Shown piece by piece: positions 46,701 through 58,700 of a stretch of DNA of 64,000 nt (position 1 is its first letter; each line of letters starts with the position of its first letter). The notes under the pieces were generated by a model. The model did no database searches. It was not told the origin of the DNA and saw only the letters and a list, made by a program, of their open reading frames with translations. The stretch is taken from contig OX419337.1 of assembly GCA_948470475.1 (NCBI GenBank), positions 3,664,482 to 3,728,481 of the forward strand. The letters run 5' to 3'. Both the position numbers and the translations under genes were made by a program. The stretch is from Galaxea fascicularis (Eukaryota > Cnidaria > Anthozoa > Scleractinia > Euphylliidae).

Positions 46701-49700
46701 GTGGGTTTCCGCTGAACTCAACGAGGGGTGCCGCGTGTCTGTCAGTTTCCGTTTCAGAAACGCACATGATTCACCAAGCCTGCCCACATACCTGCGAGCA
46801 GAAAATCTCAACAGGAAATGTCTAACACTCCGCGCCGCAGAATGTTACATTGAACGTAAGGGTGACCCGCACCGTTCTAAAGTTTTGGGTTTGTTTGCCA
46901 AGCGCGTTCCACTTAAGTTTTTGGTAAGTGATCTGTTACGCAAACGCCTCGCGCGCCTGTGGACAAACTTCTCTACAAACTGCAACAACTCCATTGATGC
47001 TGTTTACTTTATTGTGAAAGTTCTTTTCTTGCAAATTTTCTGTGAAGTCTCGGCTTATCTGAGAAACTGCCTGATTTCAGGTGATTACACGTACCACGCT
47101 GCCTGTGGTAGACCGATATATCCTAAAGTTAACAGTCTCTCACATTTTATCTATTTTACTGAAGAATGCAAGCTAATTGTAACGTTTGAAACCGTTAGAG
47201 TTAATTGGAGAGCTTCTGAATGACGCTTGAGGTTTAACGGTGGTAGAAGCAGGCTCACAAACTTAATAACAAATTCAATAAACTTGGAAAAACGACTACT
47301 ACGTTATCCGGTGACGATGACGTCATAGTAAGTGGATGACCTGTTGCTCTTTTGAAAAGAAAAACATGCTGATGCGTTTTAAACGTCATGACATCACAGC
47401 AAGTTTCACTTTCTTCATTTTACATCATTATTAAAATTTTGGTTTATAAGTGTTATTTCAGTTTATAGTGTGTGGGTGACCCGTAGCTCTTTAAAAAAAA
47501 AAGCTGATTCGTTTTCTCCATTGTGACATCATGGCCAGTTTCACTTTCTTCATTTTACTGATCGTTATTAAAATTTCAGTCTATAAATTCCTTTGTTTAT
47601 TAACTGCCACTTAACTGAAGAATGTAATGAGTCCCTGCACTGCAGCGAAAGGCTGCGTTGGCCTGACGGTTCAAAGCACCGCATTCCAAAACAGATCCAT
47701 ATCAGGATGAAATGATTTTAGGTGGAAGGGACTCTGCTATTAACAGGCGCAATAAACATAAGGATATAGGTTTATCACTCATGAGGATAACTGAAAGTGA
47801 TCTGTTTTACTTTCCATGTGTCTCAGTTTGACAATGTTGGTGAGTGGCACTTGTGTGGGGGAACTCCCCTATTTTACTATGACAACTCCCCTATATTACC
47901 CTCTTCCCTGGGAAGGATTGAAGAGCGTTCTTATTAGAAAGGGTGCTAGTCGCAAATGATAGTTTTGACAGAACCTCGGGAATTCTTTTTCAAATAAAAC
48001 TTAGATTCCTTCCTTGTTTAAATTTCTACCTATTTAAGTCATGGAAACTCGCCACAATGAATTCCTCTCCTTTAAAAATCCGTTATTCCCAGCACCATAA
48101 CACTTCTCATCGGACAAGACTCGACAAAGTGATACCTTCCCGTGGACGGGAAGCCCCTTTGAGTGTTATTGCTATGATCAATGAACAAAATTTTCGGGCC
48201 ATTCTTCGGATTTTTTAACTTTACGATATTGCGCTTCAGAATTATGCGCGTGTACTATTCTTCGATGCCGACTGCCCGTTTTTAAAGTGTTGTGTGCAAA
48301 ATTGTCATTAAAACTATCTCCAGAGTCATTATGGAAAAAGAGCCAAAACATAAAAGGAAAGAGGGGGATTAAATACGAGGCGTGGTCATCAAGTGAAAAA
48401 CAAACTACAAAGGATCAAATTTCACCAATACATAATATCAGTATTGGCAAGCAAACAGTCAGAGACAAGAAAGAAATAATATCCCTGAGGTGCATTGTCT
48501 TGACTAGCCATCAACCCAAATAATATAGCACACGAGACACTGTGCGGATATCATCACTTTCAAAATCTGAATTTTGGCCAATATACTGTTTACCAGTAGG
48601 GAAGATAATGCACAATTCGAATCTGTCCATTGAAAAGCAGTGTCTCTCGCATTATTCCCTTCAGTACAAATCTCATTTTCTGATACCTAAAGCACTCGTT
48701 AAAAAATGCGTTCCACAACCATCCTGACTATTCAACTTTAACAGATCTTAGAATTCAACTACTGTTGCCAATTGGTTCTTCCTGTTGGTCTGGCTATAAG
48801 ACAGTTTACATGGTGACTATGGAAACAATGTTGATCGGACGAAGCAATATCGAAGCAAACAGTAGAAATAGCAAGTCTGTTCCCCTAAAGCGGCATCGTG
48901 TGTGGAAGAATACATGAACTGATTCGAACAGTATCGAAACCCACGCTCAACTTAACAGTGTAGTAGTCTCACCCCCTTAAAGTTTCAACTAAATTTTCGC
49001 TTTTTGTTTGGTGGCTTCACCGCACGTGACATTACATTACATAACATTGTGAGAATGCAACAGAAGGTATGCAAAACATCCTCGAAAAAACGAGCAAAAA
49101 TTGACGGACTCGTTTTTTAATTTGAATTCTGGGCTCAAAACACCTCTTTTAAGACTAGCTATCAATTGATAGAAATTGTGTTACCTTATCCTTCACTATT
49201 TTTGTATAATGTCTCTACATAATTGCAAGCCACATTTTAAATCCACATTAAACAAAATTTTCTTGTGACTAGGATTATATAAGGCACGCGAATAAACGAC
49301 TGTGCGCCATGAAAACAAATTGTACTTGACCAATACTTGACCTCTAACAGCTATGAATAATGAGCGAGGCTTGAAAAAGATCTCTTTTGGGTTTGATGAC
49401 GCATTTTGTGACTTTATATACAACCATCGTCGAACACGGCTGAAAATGCATACCCACACGCGTGCATATGATTCATCTCTTATTTGAAGAAAGTCTAAGC
49501 TCGATTAAGCGGAAGCTTGCGTCACGAAAGTGCGAATGTTTCATTGAAATTAAACTCAAGCCATGCGCGATGTCTTGCCAACCCTTGCGCTCCTCTGTAA
49601 CGCAACATGGACAATGAACTCGAGGTATCTATTAAACGAATGCTCTGCAATCGACTCATCGACACTAACGGCGATGATGGAACATATTAGTCGACCTCAA

Positions 49701-52700
49701 CAGTAAACCGGGATTGCCTATATTATTTACATAACTTCATAAAATGCATGGTATTTTAGGTTAATTTCTAATTTTAACGTTGGAGATATTGGGAGGTCTC
49801 TGCTTTAACAACATAGTGTGAAAGAAAATGTAATACTGGTATGGAAAATGAGGTTATAGATTTCATAAAATAATAGCACGCAGTGACAAGGAGCTTCACA
49901 AGAAAATAGGACCGAGTTTACCGGTACAATAAACCATAGGTTTTTGACCAATCACAGCGCGCTTACTATCTCAGTCATTTTATGATTAATTGATCGATCG
50001 ATTTATTAAACTAAATCGAACACAAGCGAGCATTTCACTTCAAACACTTAACAATCGCACAAGGCTGGTTGAATGCAATCGAACGCTTCGGATTTGTACT
50101 GTGTTTTCTGGTCAAGTAATATGTTCACGTGATATATTCATGTAACATAACTTGCGAAGGAGGGGTTTGAGTGGAACCGACTTTTGTAAAAGCAACACAC
50201 CTGGGCAGTACGCAGGAAACACACCCAAATCAACTTCGTCAAAAGTTCACAGGGTCGATTACGTTCAATAAGATCGAAATTCGAACTCAGCCAAACTGAT
50301 ACGTTTGGTTACATTCGATTGTCGAGCTTTCCTTCGTACCAAATCAGTCGACTACGTTGAGATTCCTTTCGACAAGATGCTTCAGGCATTCAAAATGAAA
50401 CTTTTCTCCTCAAGCCTAAAAGTTGATTTTTTTTGTTGTCCTACACAGTGTACGTTACTTCCCTGCTTGGGAATTTTCTAAAACTCACCAGAGACAAAAG
50501 AACGTTTCCATTGCTTTCACTTGAATGACTCCTGAGCTGCTTATTTTTGACTTGATGTGAATAGGTAATAATTGCGATGTAATAAGAAAGAACTTGACTT
50601 CACGAAATTTTGAGCGATACCTTAAAACTATGAACCATGGCACACTCTAAGACCCTAGAGTTAGAAGTGATCAACATCACTGTGGGAAAAAGCTGTATTT
50701 CACTGCGTTCTAGGTCTACGTGCATCCGATGTTAATAGTGTTTTCCGGAATTAGTGCGCTTTTCTTAAGAGAGCAAGCAAGTAGACGATCGCTTGTCCGA
50801 CAGAACAGCGACATGTCTGGTATTGTTGCTTTATCAGGATTCTCAAATTCTTCATCGTTTCCAGGTCACCCAATAAAAAACAACACTTTATTTTCACGCA
50901 TCTTTTTTTAAAAATTTGGTCGCCAACGCTGGTTTGCAAAATGCGTTTGGTTAAGCGCACGTCTTCTTGACCGAGGCCGTTTATCCACCAATCGCAAGTT
51001 TGTGCGTGCGCACTTCCAAATATACAATAACTTGCGACTGCGTTTATTCATGGGACAACAAAGGAACAATCTATTTCATTCCGGAAATTTGAAGCCAAAT
51101 GAACGTCAGTGTAAATAACCAGTGTATTTACACAGAATTCTTTGTTATCATCCCAGAATTATCCGGACAGCGCCCTTCCTCTTCAATTTTTAAGGAGGAA
51201 TTCCGGGTAAACGCCTTGCTTTCCGTATATTTCAGCACTTTCCCTCCAAATTCTCGCCTCTATCTCACTCAATCGAAAAATTATCCAATAACCTTGGAGT
51301 TCTTGCCACAGTAAATGCTTGTGAATTTGTTTTGATGATTTTTGGATATCATTGTTTGAAGAAACAAAAGTTTTGGGGGAGGGGGGGGGGGGGGGTAGTT
51401 GAAAATTAAGGAAAATTGGAAAACAATTTTGGTGGTTGAAACTTAAAACTTTCAGTGAATAATGACTTCACAAAGGCCCGGATAGTCCGCCACCAGAACA
51501 TGATGCCCCTGACCCCGTTCCGTTAGCGAACTGACTGGATTATATGTATACACTTTTCTACCCTTTTCTCTTTCATTTTCAATTCACCCCATTTCTCAGA
51601 AATTTAACCAAGATGGTTACTGTTAAGTGAGATATGAAATAGAGGCATTTTAAAAATATCCGAACTGGTAACCAGGATTTGAACCCGTAACTACGGTGAA
51701 CCAAATACCAGTGGTTATTTGAGGTCTTGGCAGGCCTGAAGGCAGTACTGAAGACAGAGCTAAATTACGAAATACTACGTCACTGGTATGTTTGTAAAAC
51801 TAACACATACTTTTGTTATTGGAGACATGTTTCCATTTTGAGCGTTTTCAAGAAAGAAATTAATTTTCGAAGAAATTTAGGTGGTGTAGAAATTATGTAT
51901 GACTTGTTTTCTTTCAGACAAGCGGTCTTGTATTCGCACGTCATTGAGTTTCAGCCTCTCGAGGCCTTCCCGTACGATTCAAATCCCGCGTTAACCGTCC
52001 GTCAAAATCATACGCATGCGCAGACGTTATTCAGCTCTGTCAGTACTGACTCATCGTGAGAAGTATAAACAACTAGAAAAGTCAATTTTTAATTTAACTC
52101 CAGCGCTATTTGAAGGCTTTTACGTGCCTCCTTGTCGTGGCAAAATGAATAGAAATATTTTGCCACATCCGGCGTGATCACAAGCATCCTCGGGAAATAA
52201 TTTCTAGTTCAACCGACAGTCGAACCTATGACTCTCCGATTACTAGTTGGTGTGATCTACCGCTGAGCTACAGAAGACTCATGGGGGCTGAGAACTTGGT
52301 TCATGCGACTCCTGTTGGGAGAATTCGGAATTATTATTTTTTGCGAGTGTGCGTGTGATTGGGTTAAAAACTAGCATCTTTAATTTATTTGCACGCTTTT
52401 ATATTCACCATCTCACTTTACTTTGAAATACCTGGTAATTTTGAGTAAACAAGTGACCACTGTCAGGTTGTAGATAGACCAGCTGATAAACTTGCTCTCG
52501 TTGAAGGCGGAAGGTGCTTTCCTTACGTTGTAACACAAGTGAATCCCCCAGAAAAGAAACAGCATTTCAACTGGAATGACAACACAAAAGCAGATTTTAA
52601 ATAGGTGAAGCTCTGTGTTAGTCTCAAGGTTTATTACAATGTGCGGCTTGTAGGATTACAACAATTTACTCATGTGTTGCTAATATTAACAGCTAATATC

Positions 52701-55700
52701 TCCTCTCTGTTTTCCATATAAACGTTATAGTATAAGCAGGGACAAATTGTTCTCGACATTTCATCTTAATTCAAACCTTCTCCTCCTCATGTTTGATGGG
52801 GTCGAAAAGGAGCGAATCCGGGCATAATTAGAGGGGAAAGTCTAAGGGAGGTGGAAGAAGTGGGATGGGACCAGGCGTGTAAAAAATTATGGCACCCGAA
52901 ATAGGCCCGAAACGTTTCAGGGGTTTCGAGAAACGCGCGCCAGGAGTTGGAAAGTTGTAGGAAGGGAAAAAACTGGAAAATCCTTCACATTGTTGCAAAC
53001 CAGCGAGGAACAGTAAGTGCACAACACTGAGGAAAAGGAATGGAATGAAATGCAAACGAAAGTCACAGGTAAGGGAAGGGTCCTTAACCCGACAATCCAA
53101 GCTGTATCGTCTCATTTAATGTATCACTTACAAATCAAAATAGCATGGTCCCACCAGTCAATAGAACATTCAGTAAACTTAAGATCTTTCGGCATCTTCA
53201 TCTCGATCACTTGACTCGGTCTTGCTAGTGACCAGGCCAGTAGATACATTATATACAACACTAGAATGGGAGCCAGGCGCTGCAGAAGATGGCGGTCGGT
53301 GATTTTTATCTTCTGAGCGGACTTAACGCGGAATATAACGGAGATCCTATAAATTAAGCACAGAATGTGAATACCCCTGAGGTCAACATAGACAGTACCA
53401 GCAGCATACAAGACGTAATTAAACATTCAAGTCTCTCTTACACCCCTCCCTCCCTCCTACACGATTCAGTTCAAATCACCAGTTCCCCAGGCTCACTAGC
53501 CTAACCACACGTTATGTTGTTCTAACTCATCGCGGTTTGATTACCTCCATGTTTTGAGGAGTAGGGAAGTGAAGCCAAGCCCAAAACCAGTATGGCGAAA
53601 CCACAGTCGCATGATGCACATAGTATTCTGAGGCTCCGGGTATTCAACAATAATCTACACAGAAGATAAGAAGAGGTAATTAGCGACAAAGAGGTTATGT
53701 GTAACGACATGAGTCTTCGATTCCGTCGCCAACAATTTTTTTACAAGATCTTAGAAGGAATACCCTTACCCGCGGTGGTCAAACCCTCCACTTTTCAGGC
53801 CCAAAGGTGGGTTCTCTCCATGACCTTGTCCTCTCCTCTAGGTAAAATGGGGCCTACAAAAACTGTCACTGTAGCTAGTAGTAGTTCGCTAGAGAGAGAT
53901 TTGACCGTGAAGGGTTCCCGCGGGAAATCCGCTCCAGGCCGATTTCGATCGCAATCCCTTCGCTTTTGATCTTTGCTACTCAGGTACTTTAAAATTCCAA
54001 AGCAATCACCTCCAAATATCTCAGTGGTTAGCCTGTTCACAGGCTACTATCGTTGTAGGTTTCTTTTCCTTTTCCAGAGGAACTCAGCCGTCAGCCCAAC
54101 TTTCACCCACTCCCTTAAAGGGGCTTAAGAATTCAAAGTAAAACCAAGTACGCATATATGTACCATCGCTTATAACCAAATTGCTCCTGGAACACCAAAA
54201 CACGCACATCAAGCTATTTTCTCAAAGGGGTACCAAACCAGAGCCTTTATTTGGACCTTTTTTCCACTGTTCAAGAGGGAACTTGAAAATATTGGCACAA
54301 TTTTTCAAATTGCTATCCTAAGCCAAAGCTGCTTAGTATTTATAGTTTTGTTAAATTGGTAAAATAACTTTAAACAGAACTGAACCATCAATTTTGGGCT
54401 TTCTTTATGACTTCCAATATAATTCTTAGCTTTCCCAAAACGAATAAAAACTCGGCAAACAGCTCTTTTAAGGACATGTTCTGATCTTCTCGGAAAAATT
54501 AGTGAATTCAACAGACCTCAGAGTATTGCAAAACGCATCCTGACAAAATGATGACAAGGAAATGAGGGCTTGCAGTCTTCACCACCTATGGACAAAAAGA
54601 ACCGGTGGATCAGTTGGTAGAGCTCCGTCTACCGTGCGGGAGACCCACACGCTGTTCGCAAAGAGTAGGGGGGCGTAGTTCCCGGTGTCGTGCCCTGGCC
54701 TCTGTCTATAATGATGGTTTGCGTTGGTAAGTGCTTGGAGATATTTGCTGTATAAGCTACTCTTGAAGCCGAGGGGTAAATGAAGTATGATGGTGATGAT
54801 GAAGTTACGCGTTTGTAGCTCTTGACAACGGATTAATCTAACAGGCTGTTGCCAAGAAATAAAAGGGCTTGTAGGGCAAATGATACCAGGACAACTTTTT
54901 CTCCCGCTGATCTCGCCACCCGCCCCTCCCCAACTCGGTTAAGACTGATTTTAAGGCCATTAACGCCTCTCATGTCACTCAGCAAATTGGCAGTCCGTTT
55001 TCAAGATCGCGAAAGATGTCTACTTGGTTGTGCTCAATTGATTATGAGTTCGTTGATGAATGTAGAGTTTGATTGTCGAGAGGCAATTTCGTAGACAGCC
55101 GGGCAAATAAACACTAAAGAGCCTGCTGTAGTCTCTCGTTTGCCGCTCAAGCATCCTGTTGTCCAGTTTCTCTTTCCGGAATCTCTCACTATGTCCCGTC
55201 CTCTGCTTCACACTGTACGCTACACCAAATGATTGTGCATGGCATGTCTCTAGTAAGTTGCTGTTGCTGGCTTGATGTTCCCAGGTTTTCCTTGACGTGC
55301 TTACGTTGGCCACCCTGGCCAACGTAAGCCATTGGTCATCCACCGTACGAAGCTGGTTCTTGGTGACGATGTATTAAATACTGTTCCTACTAAACTCAGT
55401 TTGCTCACCTTCAATTCACGAAAGTAGACGACAAACGCCATTATTCCAAAGGCAGCTATAATGGTGACGACTGTTAAACCCATCAGGGCTCTCCTGAGAG
55501 CCCAACTTAACGTCACAATGCACGGAGAATCATCCACGCATGCGTCACATCCGGGCTGACATCTGAGGCATTGGAAGGAGTCTGGATCCAAGTAGTAAAT
55601 GTTTCGCTGGTCAGCAGCCGCAGCCTCGACTTGAGAGCCGTTGAAGTAATCCACGCCTGCTGTAGCATTTGGAAAGTAGTACCCAGGCTTACAGACGCAC

Positions 55701-58700
55701 TTGTAGGAACCAGCTCTGAAACCGAGTCCGCTGATAAATTTACACTGCAATAATAAACACATAGGATGGCGGGTTTGAAATAAAAGCAATATTGAAGCAC
55801 TTTAGCGATTTCTATTGTTTTCACGTTACCCGTGTCTTCCTACCTGAGTTGTCTCGTTTTTACAGTGGTGAGTGCCCGCGAATATACCAAATTGAAACTG
55901 TCCATCAGAGGACTTGTCACACTGATTAATATCCACGTTCGTCAAAGCTATGTCGATTGTACTCATGCCCCTGAGGAAAAAAATGAAACATAGACAACTC
56001 CGCACAAGCAATCATCCACCAAATTTACAGACCGGTTAAAGGGCACCCGTCATGGGAATACTAGTTAAAACGTTTCTCTACAACACAAACGGTCCGTGTA
56101 ACACGAAGAGGTACATTTCGACTCATTTCTTGGAATGAAAAGAAACTAGTATTAGTTTATGGCGATCTTTGCCAAGAGACAATGAAAAAACTTGGAAAAA
56201 GTTAGCTTTGAATGACGTTAACTTTTCATGTTGCGATCCATGAGACACCAAAATTCCCAATATCAATATGTGTAGACTCCTTACACTTTTCACTTAGTTT
56301 ATGTTGCATGTAGGGAGAATTTGTATAAACGCGAACTCAACTGATCCCTGGTGATCATTTCCTATATTCCCATGCCATATATACTTGACGAACTGGTGCT
56401 ATGATAAGGAGAGGTTAGAAAGTGATCACTACTGAGAGCTAAAGTCGGAGTTAACTGAAGATCCCATTGCTGCAAATACATTATTGAGTTTATTCCAATT
56501 GTGTGATTAAAGGTCTCGTCCACACTTATCTTCGTAAAATTTGAAAAGGTTTTTTTTCCCTCAAAAGGGACAAATTGTCTTCCGTGCAGACTGGCATTTT
56601 CGAATCGTTGTCACCATCCGAATTTCTTCTTCGCTACTTCGACCCAAAGAAGAGCTTCAAATGTATAGGACGGCTTGGCTGTTGTGACCTTATCGTTTTC
56701 ACCCCGTCCACACTGAAAACCGTTCCGTTTTCGATGACCGAAAATGTCTTTCAGACGGAGGGTCAAACCCGAGAAAACACCGTGTTTTCCAATTTTGTCC
56801 GGATTAGCATGGACGAGGCCAAAAAGAACTTCAAACCTTGCCGGGACTACAGGTGTACACCAAGGGTGGTTCAAGCGTTCTTCCCCAGGCCCTATTTTAC
56901 CTCCTGGTGAGTGAGGAGGTTCCTAAAGTGGCTCACTGGTGCTGTGCCGATAACGGAACGAAACCGCGTTTTTTTTTCTTTTAACGCATGAATTGAATTA
57001 GATAAATTTGTCACTTTAGAGAGATTTGATAGCAAACACTCCAAGCTTTAGTCTTCATCAGGGCGTAAGTTCATTTCTTTCCTTTTGCTCTGTCGACCCT
57101 GTCTCCTCTCCTCCTTCGTCTCAGTCCTAACATGGCGAGTCTAAAAACTCGTTAAACCAAACTGATAAATTAGTCAGACAAAATCTGTCTACACCGATTG
57201 ATTAACTCAAGTTTTGAAAATAAATAATTAACCTCTGAGGAGGCCGACGTTATTAAAATTTACATTTCGTCTGCAAACATTGGAATGTTCCATTATGACC
57301 GTCTATTGCCACTATGGCTCGACACTCTCTTGGGACATTGGGTTCTCGATCGTTTTACAGATCTCGGTTTTTAAACTTCCTTTGTGTATTCACCACCTAA
57401 TAAAGACATTCGGTCCATCTTTCGACCGCTGATTCGTTTCTTATAAGGAACATTTCTAACATTTACAAGCTGAGAACTTGCAATAACGTCTTTGTTTGGT
57501 CCCAAAGTGACAGTTTGGTCAATAAGCAAATGTACATATAGAGTCCAATTGAATCCCAAAATGCTAAAGCACCTATAAGTTCTCCATCGTAACTGTCAAG
57601 GAACTAGCGTCGAATATTAGGTAATATCATGTCCTGCAGAAGTTGGCTGTACCTAAAAATGAGATAAGCTGCACCTTACACTTACTCCAACCCTCATTTA
57701 AAGAAACACTTGAGCGTGTTTCTTACCAACATCACTACAAGGCAACGTCCTTCCGATCAGTACATGAGAGAATTAGAAAATCATGTTGTTTAAATTACTA
57801 CAGGCGGTTAACGTAAATTTTACCCAGCAAGTGACAGCCAAGTGGGCGATACATATTCTGCGACAAAACAAACACTTTCGAACCAAGAGGGCATAATAAA
57901 GACGGCCTGGTCTTATTAAACGCTGAGCAAGTTCTCAACAGGTTCTTAAAATGTAACACTGAAGTAATTGACCACGTAATGCAAGTGTACAACATTACAA
58001 CGTCACATGCAAACTGTAAACACGTGTCAACTTACATGAAGGAGACAGGTCCGTTCTTGTCCCAGCTGCCAAGTATTGGGGAGGTGAAGGTGATAACCCA
58101 TGCTCTTAGCGTCGAACACTCGAAGTAAGGCCGGCTCCACAAACCATCAATAGACTCCACAAACCGATGCGTTACGGTCACTTGTTTGCCATCCTTGGGA
58201 TAGAAGTAGGTTGATCGCTTTGGAAAACGCCTCTCATGCGACTTTTTCCGCATCAACTTCACAAACGCTTCGTGTAGGTAGCTCCAATTCGCTGATAAGT
58301 CTGTGACTTTGATAAAGGGGTCGTCTGAGTTCCGGTAGGCGTAAGGAGCATAAAACGAATAGTTAATGTAGCTGTTGTTATCAAAAATGATCGATGATCC
58401 CACGATAAGTGGATCGTTTTCTAAATTGTTCCTAACTATGGAATACAGGACCTCCTCGTGTCCGCGCAACACCGATTCCCCGGTCAAATTCAACGATTTT
58501 GCGGACCCCGTCGGTAGTAGATCGGAGACTAAGTTGGCTGTGCGAATGGCGAGGTTAGCTTGGTCTGTGTATACACTGTTCTCGTATTTGAAATACAACA
58601 GCTTCAGGTTCCTTTCGGCGAGCATAGTTTTGCAGTCGACGCTGCCATTCTGGACTTCCTCAATAGCTTTCAAGGCTTGTCGTGCAGTCATGTTGAAGAC

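Noticed and set aside
46696..47223. 175-codon plus-strand open frame in the large intron
   Set aside because: It contains no ATG anywhere (it opens at GTG), no recognisable domain and no splice signals that would make it an exon; likely chance.
52210..52277. Functional tRNA-Thr gene
   Set aside because: The arms do not pair well and the A box is altered; SINE or decayed copy is more likely.
53795..54040. Minus-strand frame with hydrophobic ELLLATVTVFVGPIL as the TM2 exon of the receptor
   Set aside because: No AG acceptor in the right place; the segment at 54517-54585 has both splice sites, the right phase and the class C TM2 pattern.
56575..56910. 111-codon plus-strand frame in intron 1
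   Set aside because: Overlaps the GGCCTCGTCCA MITE and reads its self-complementary interior.
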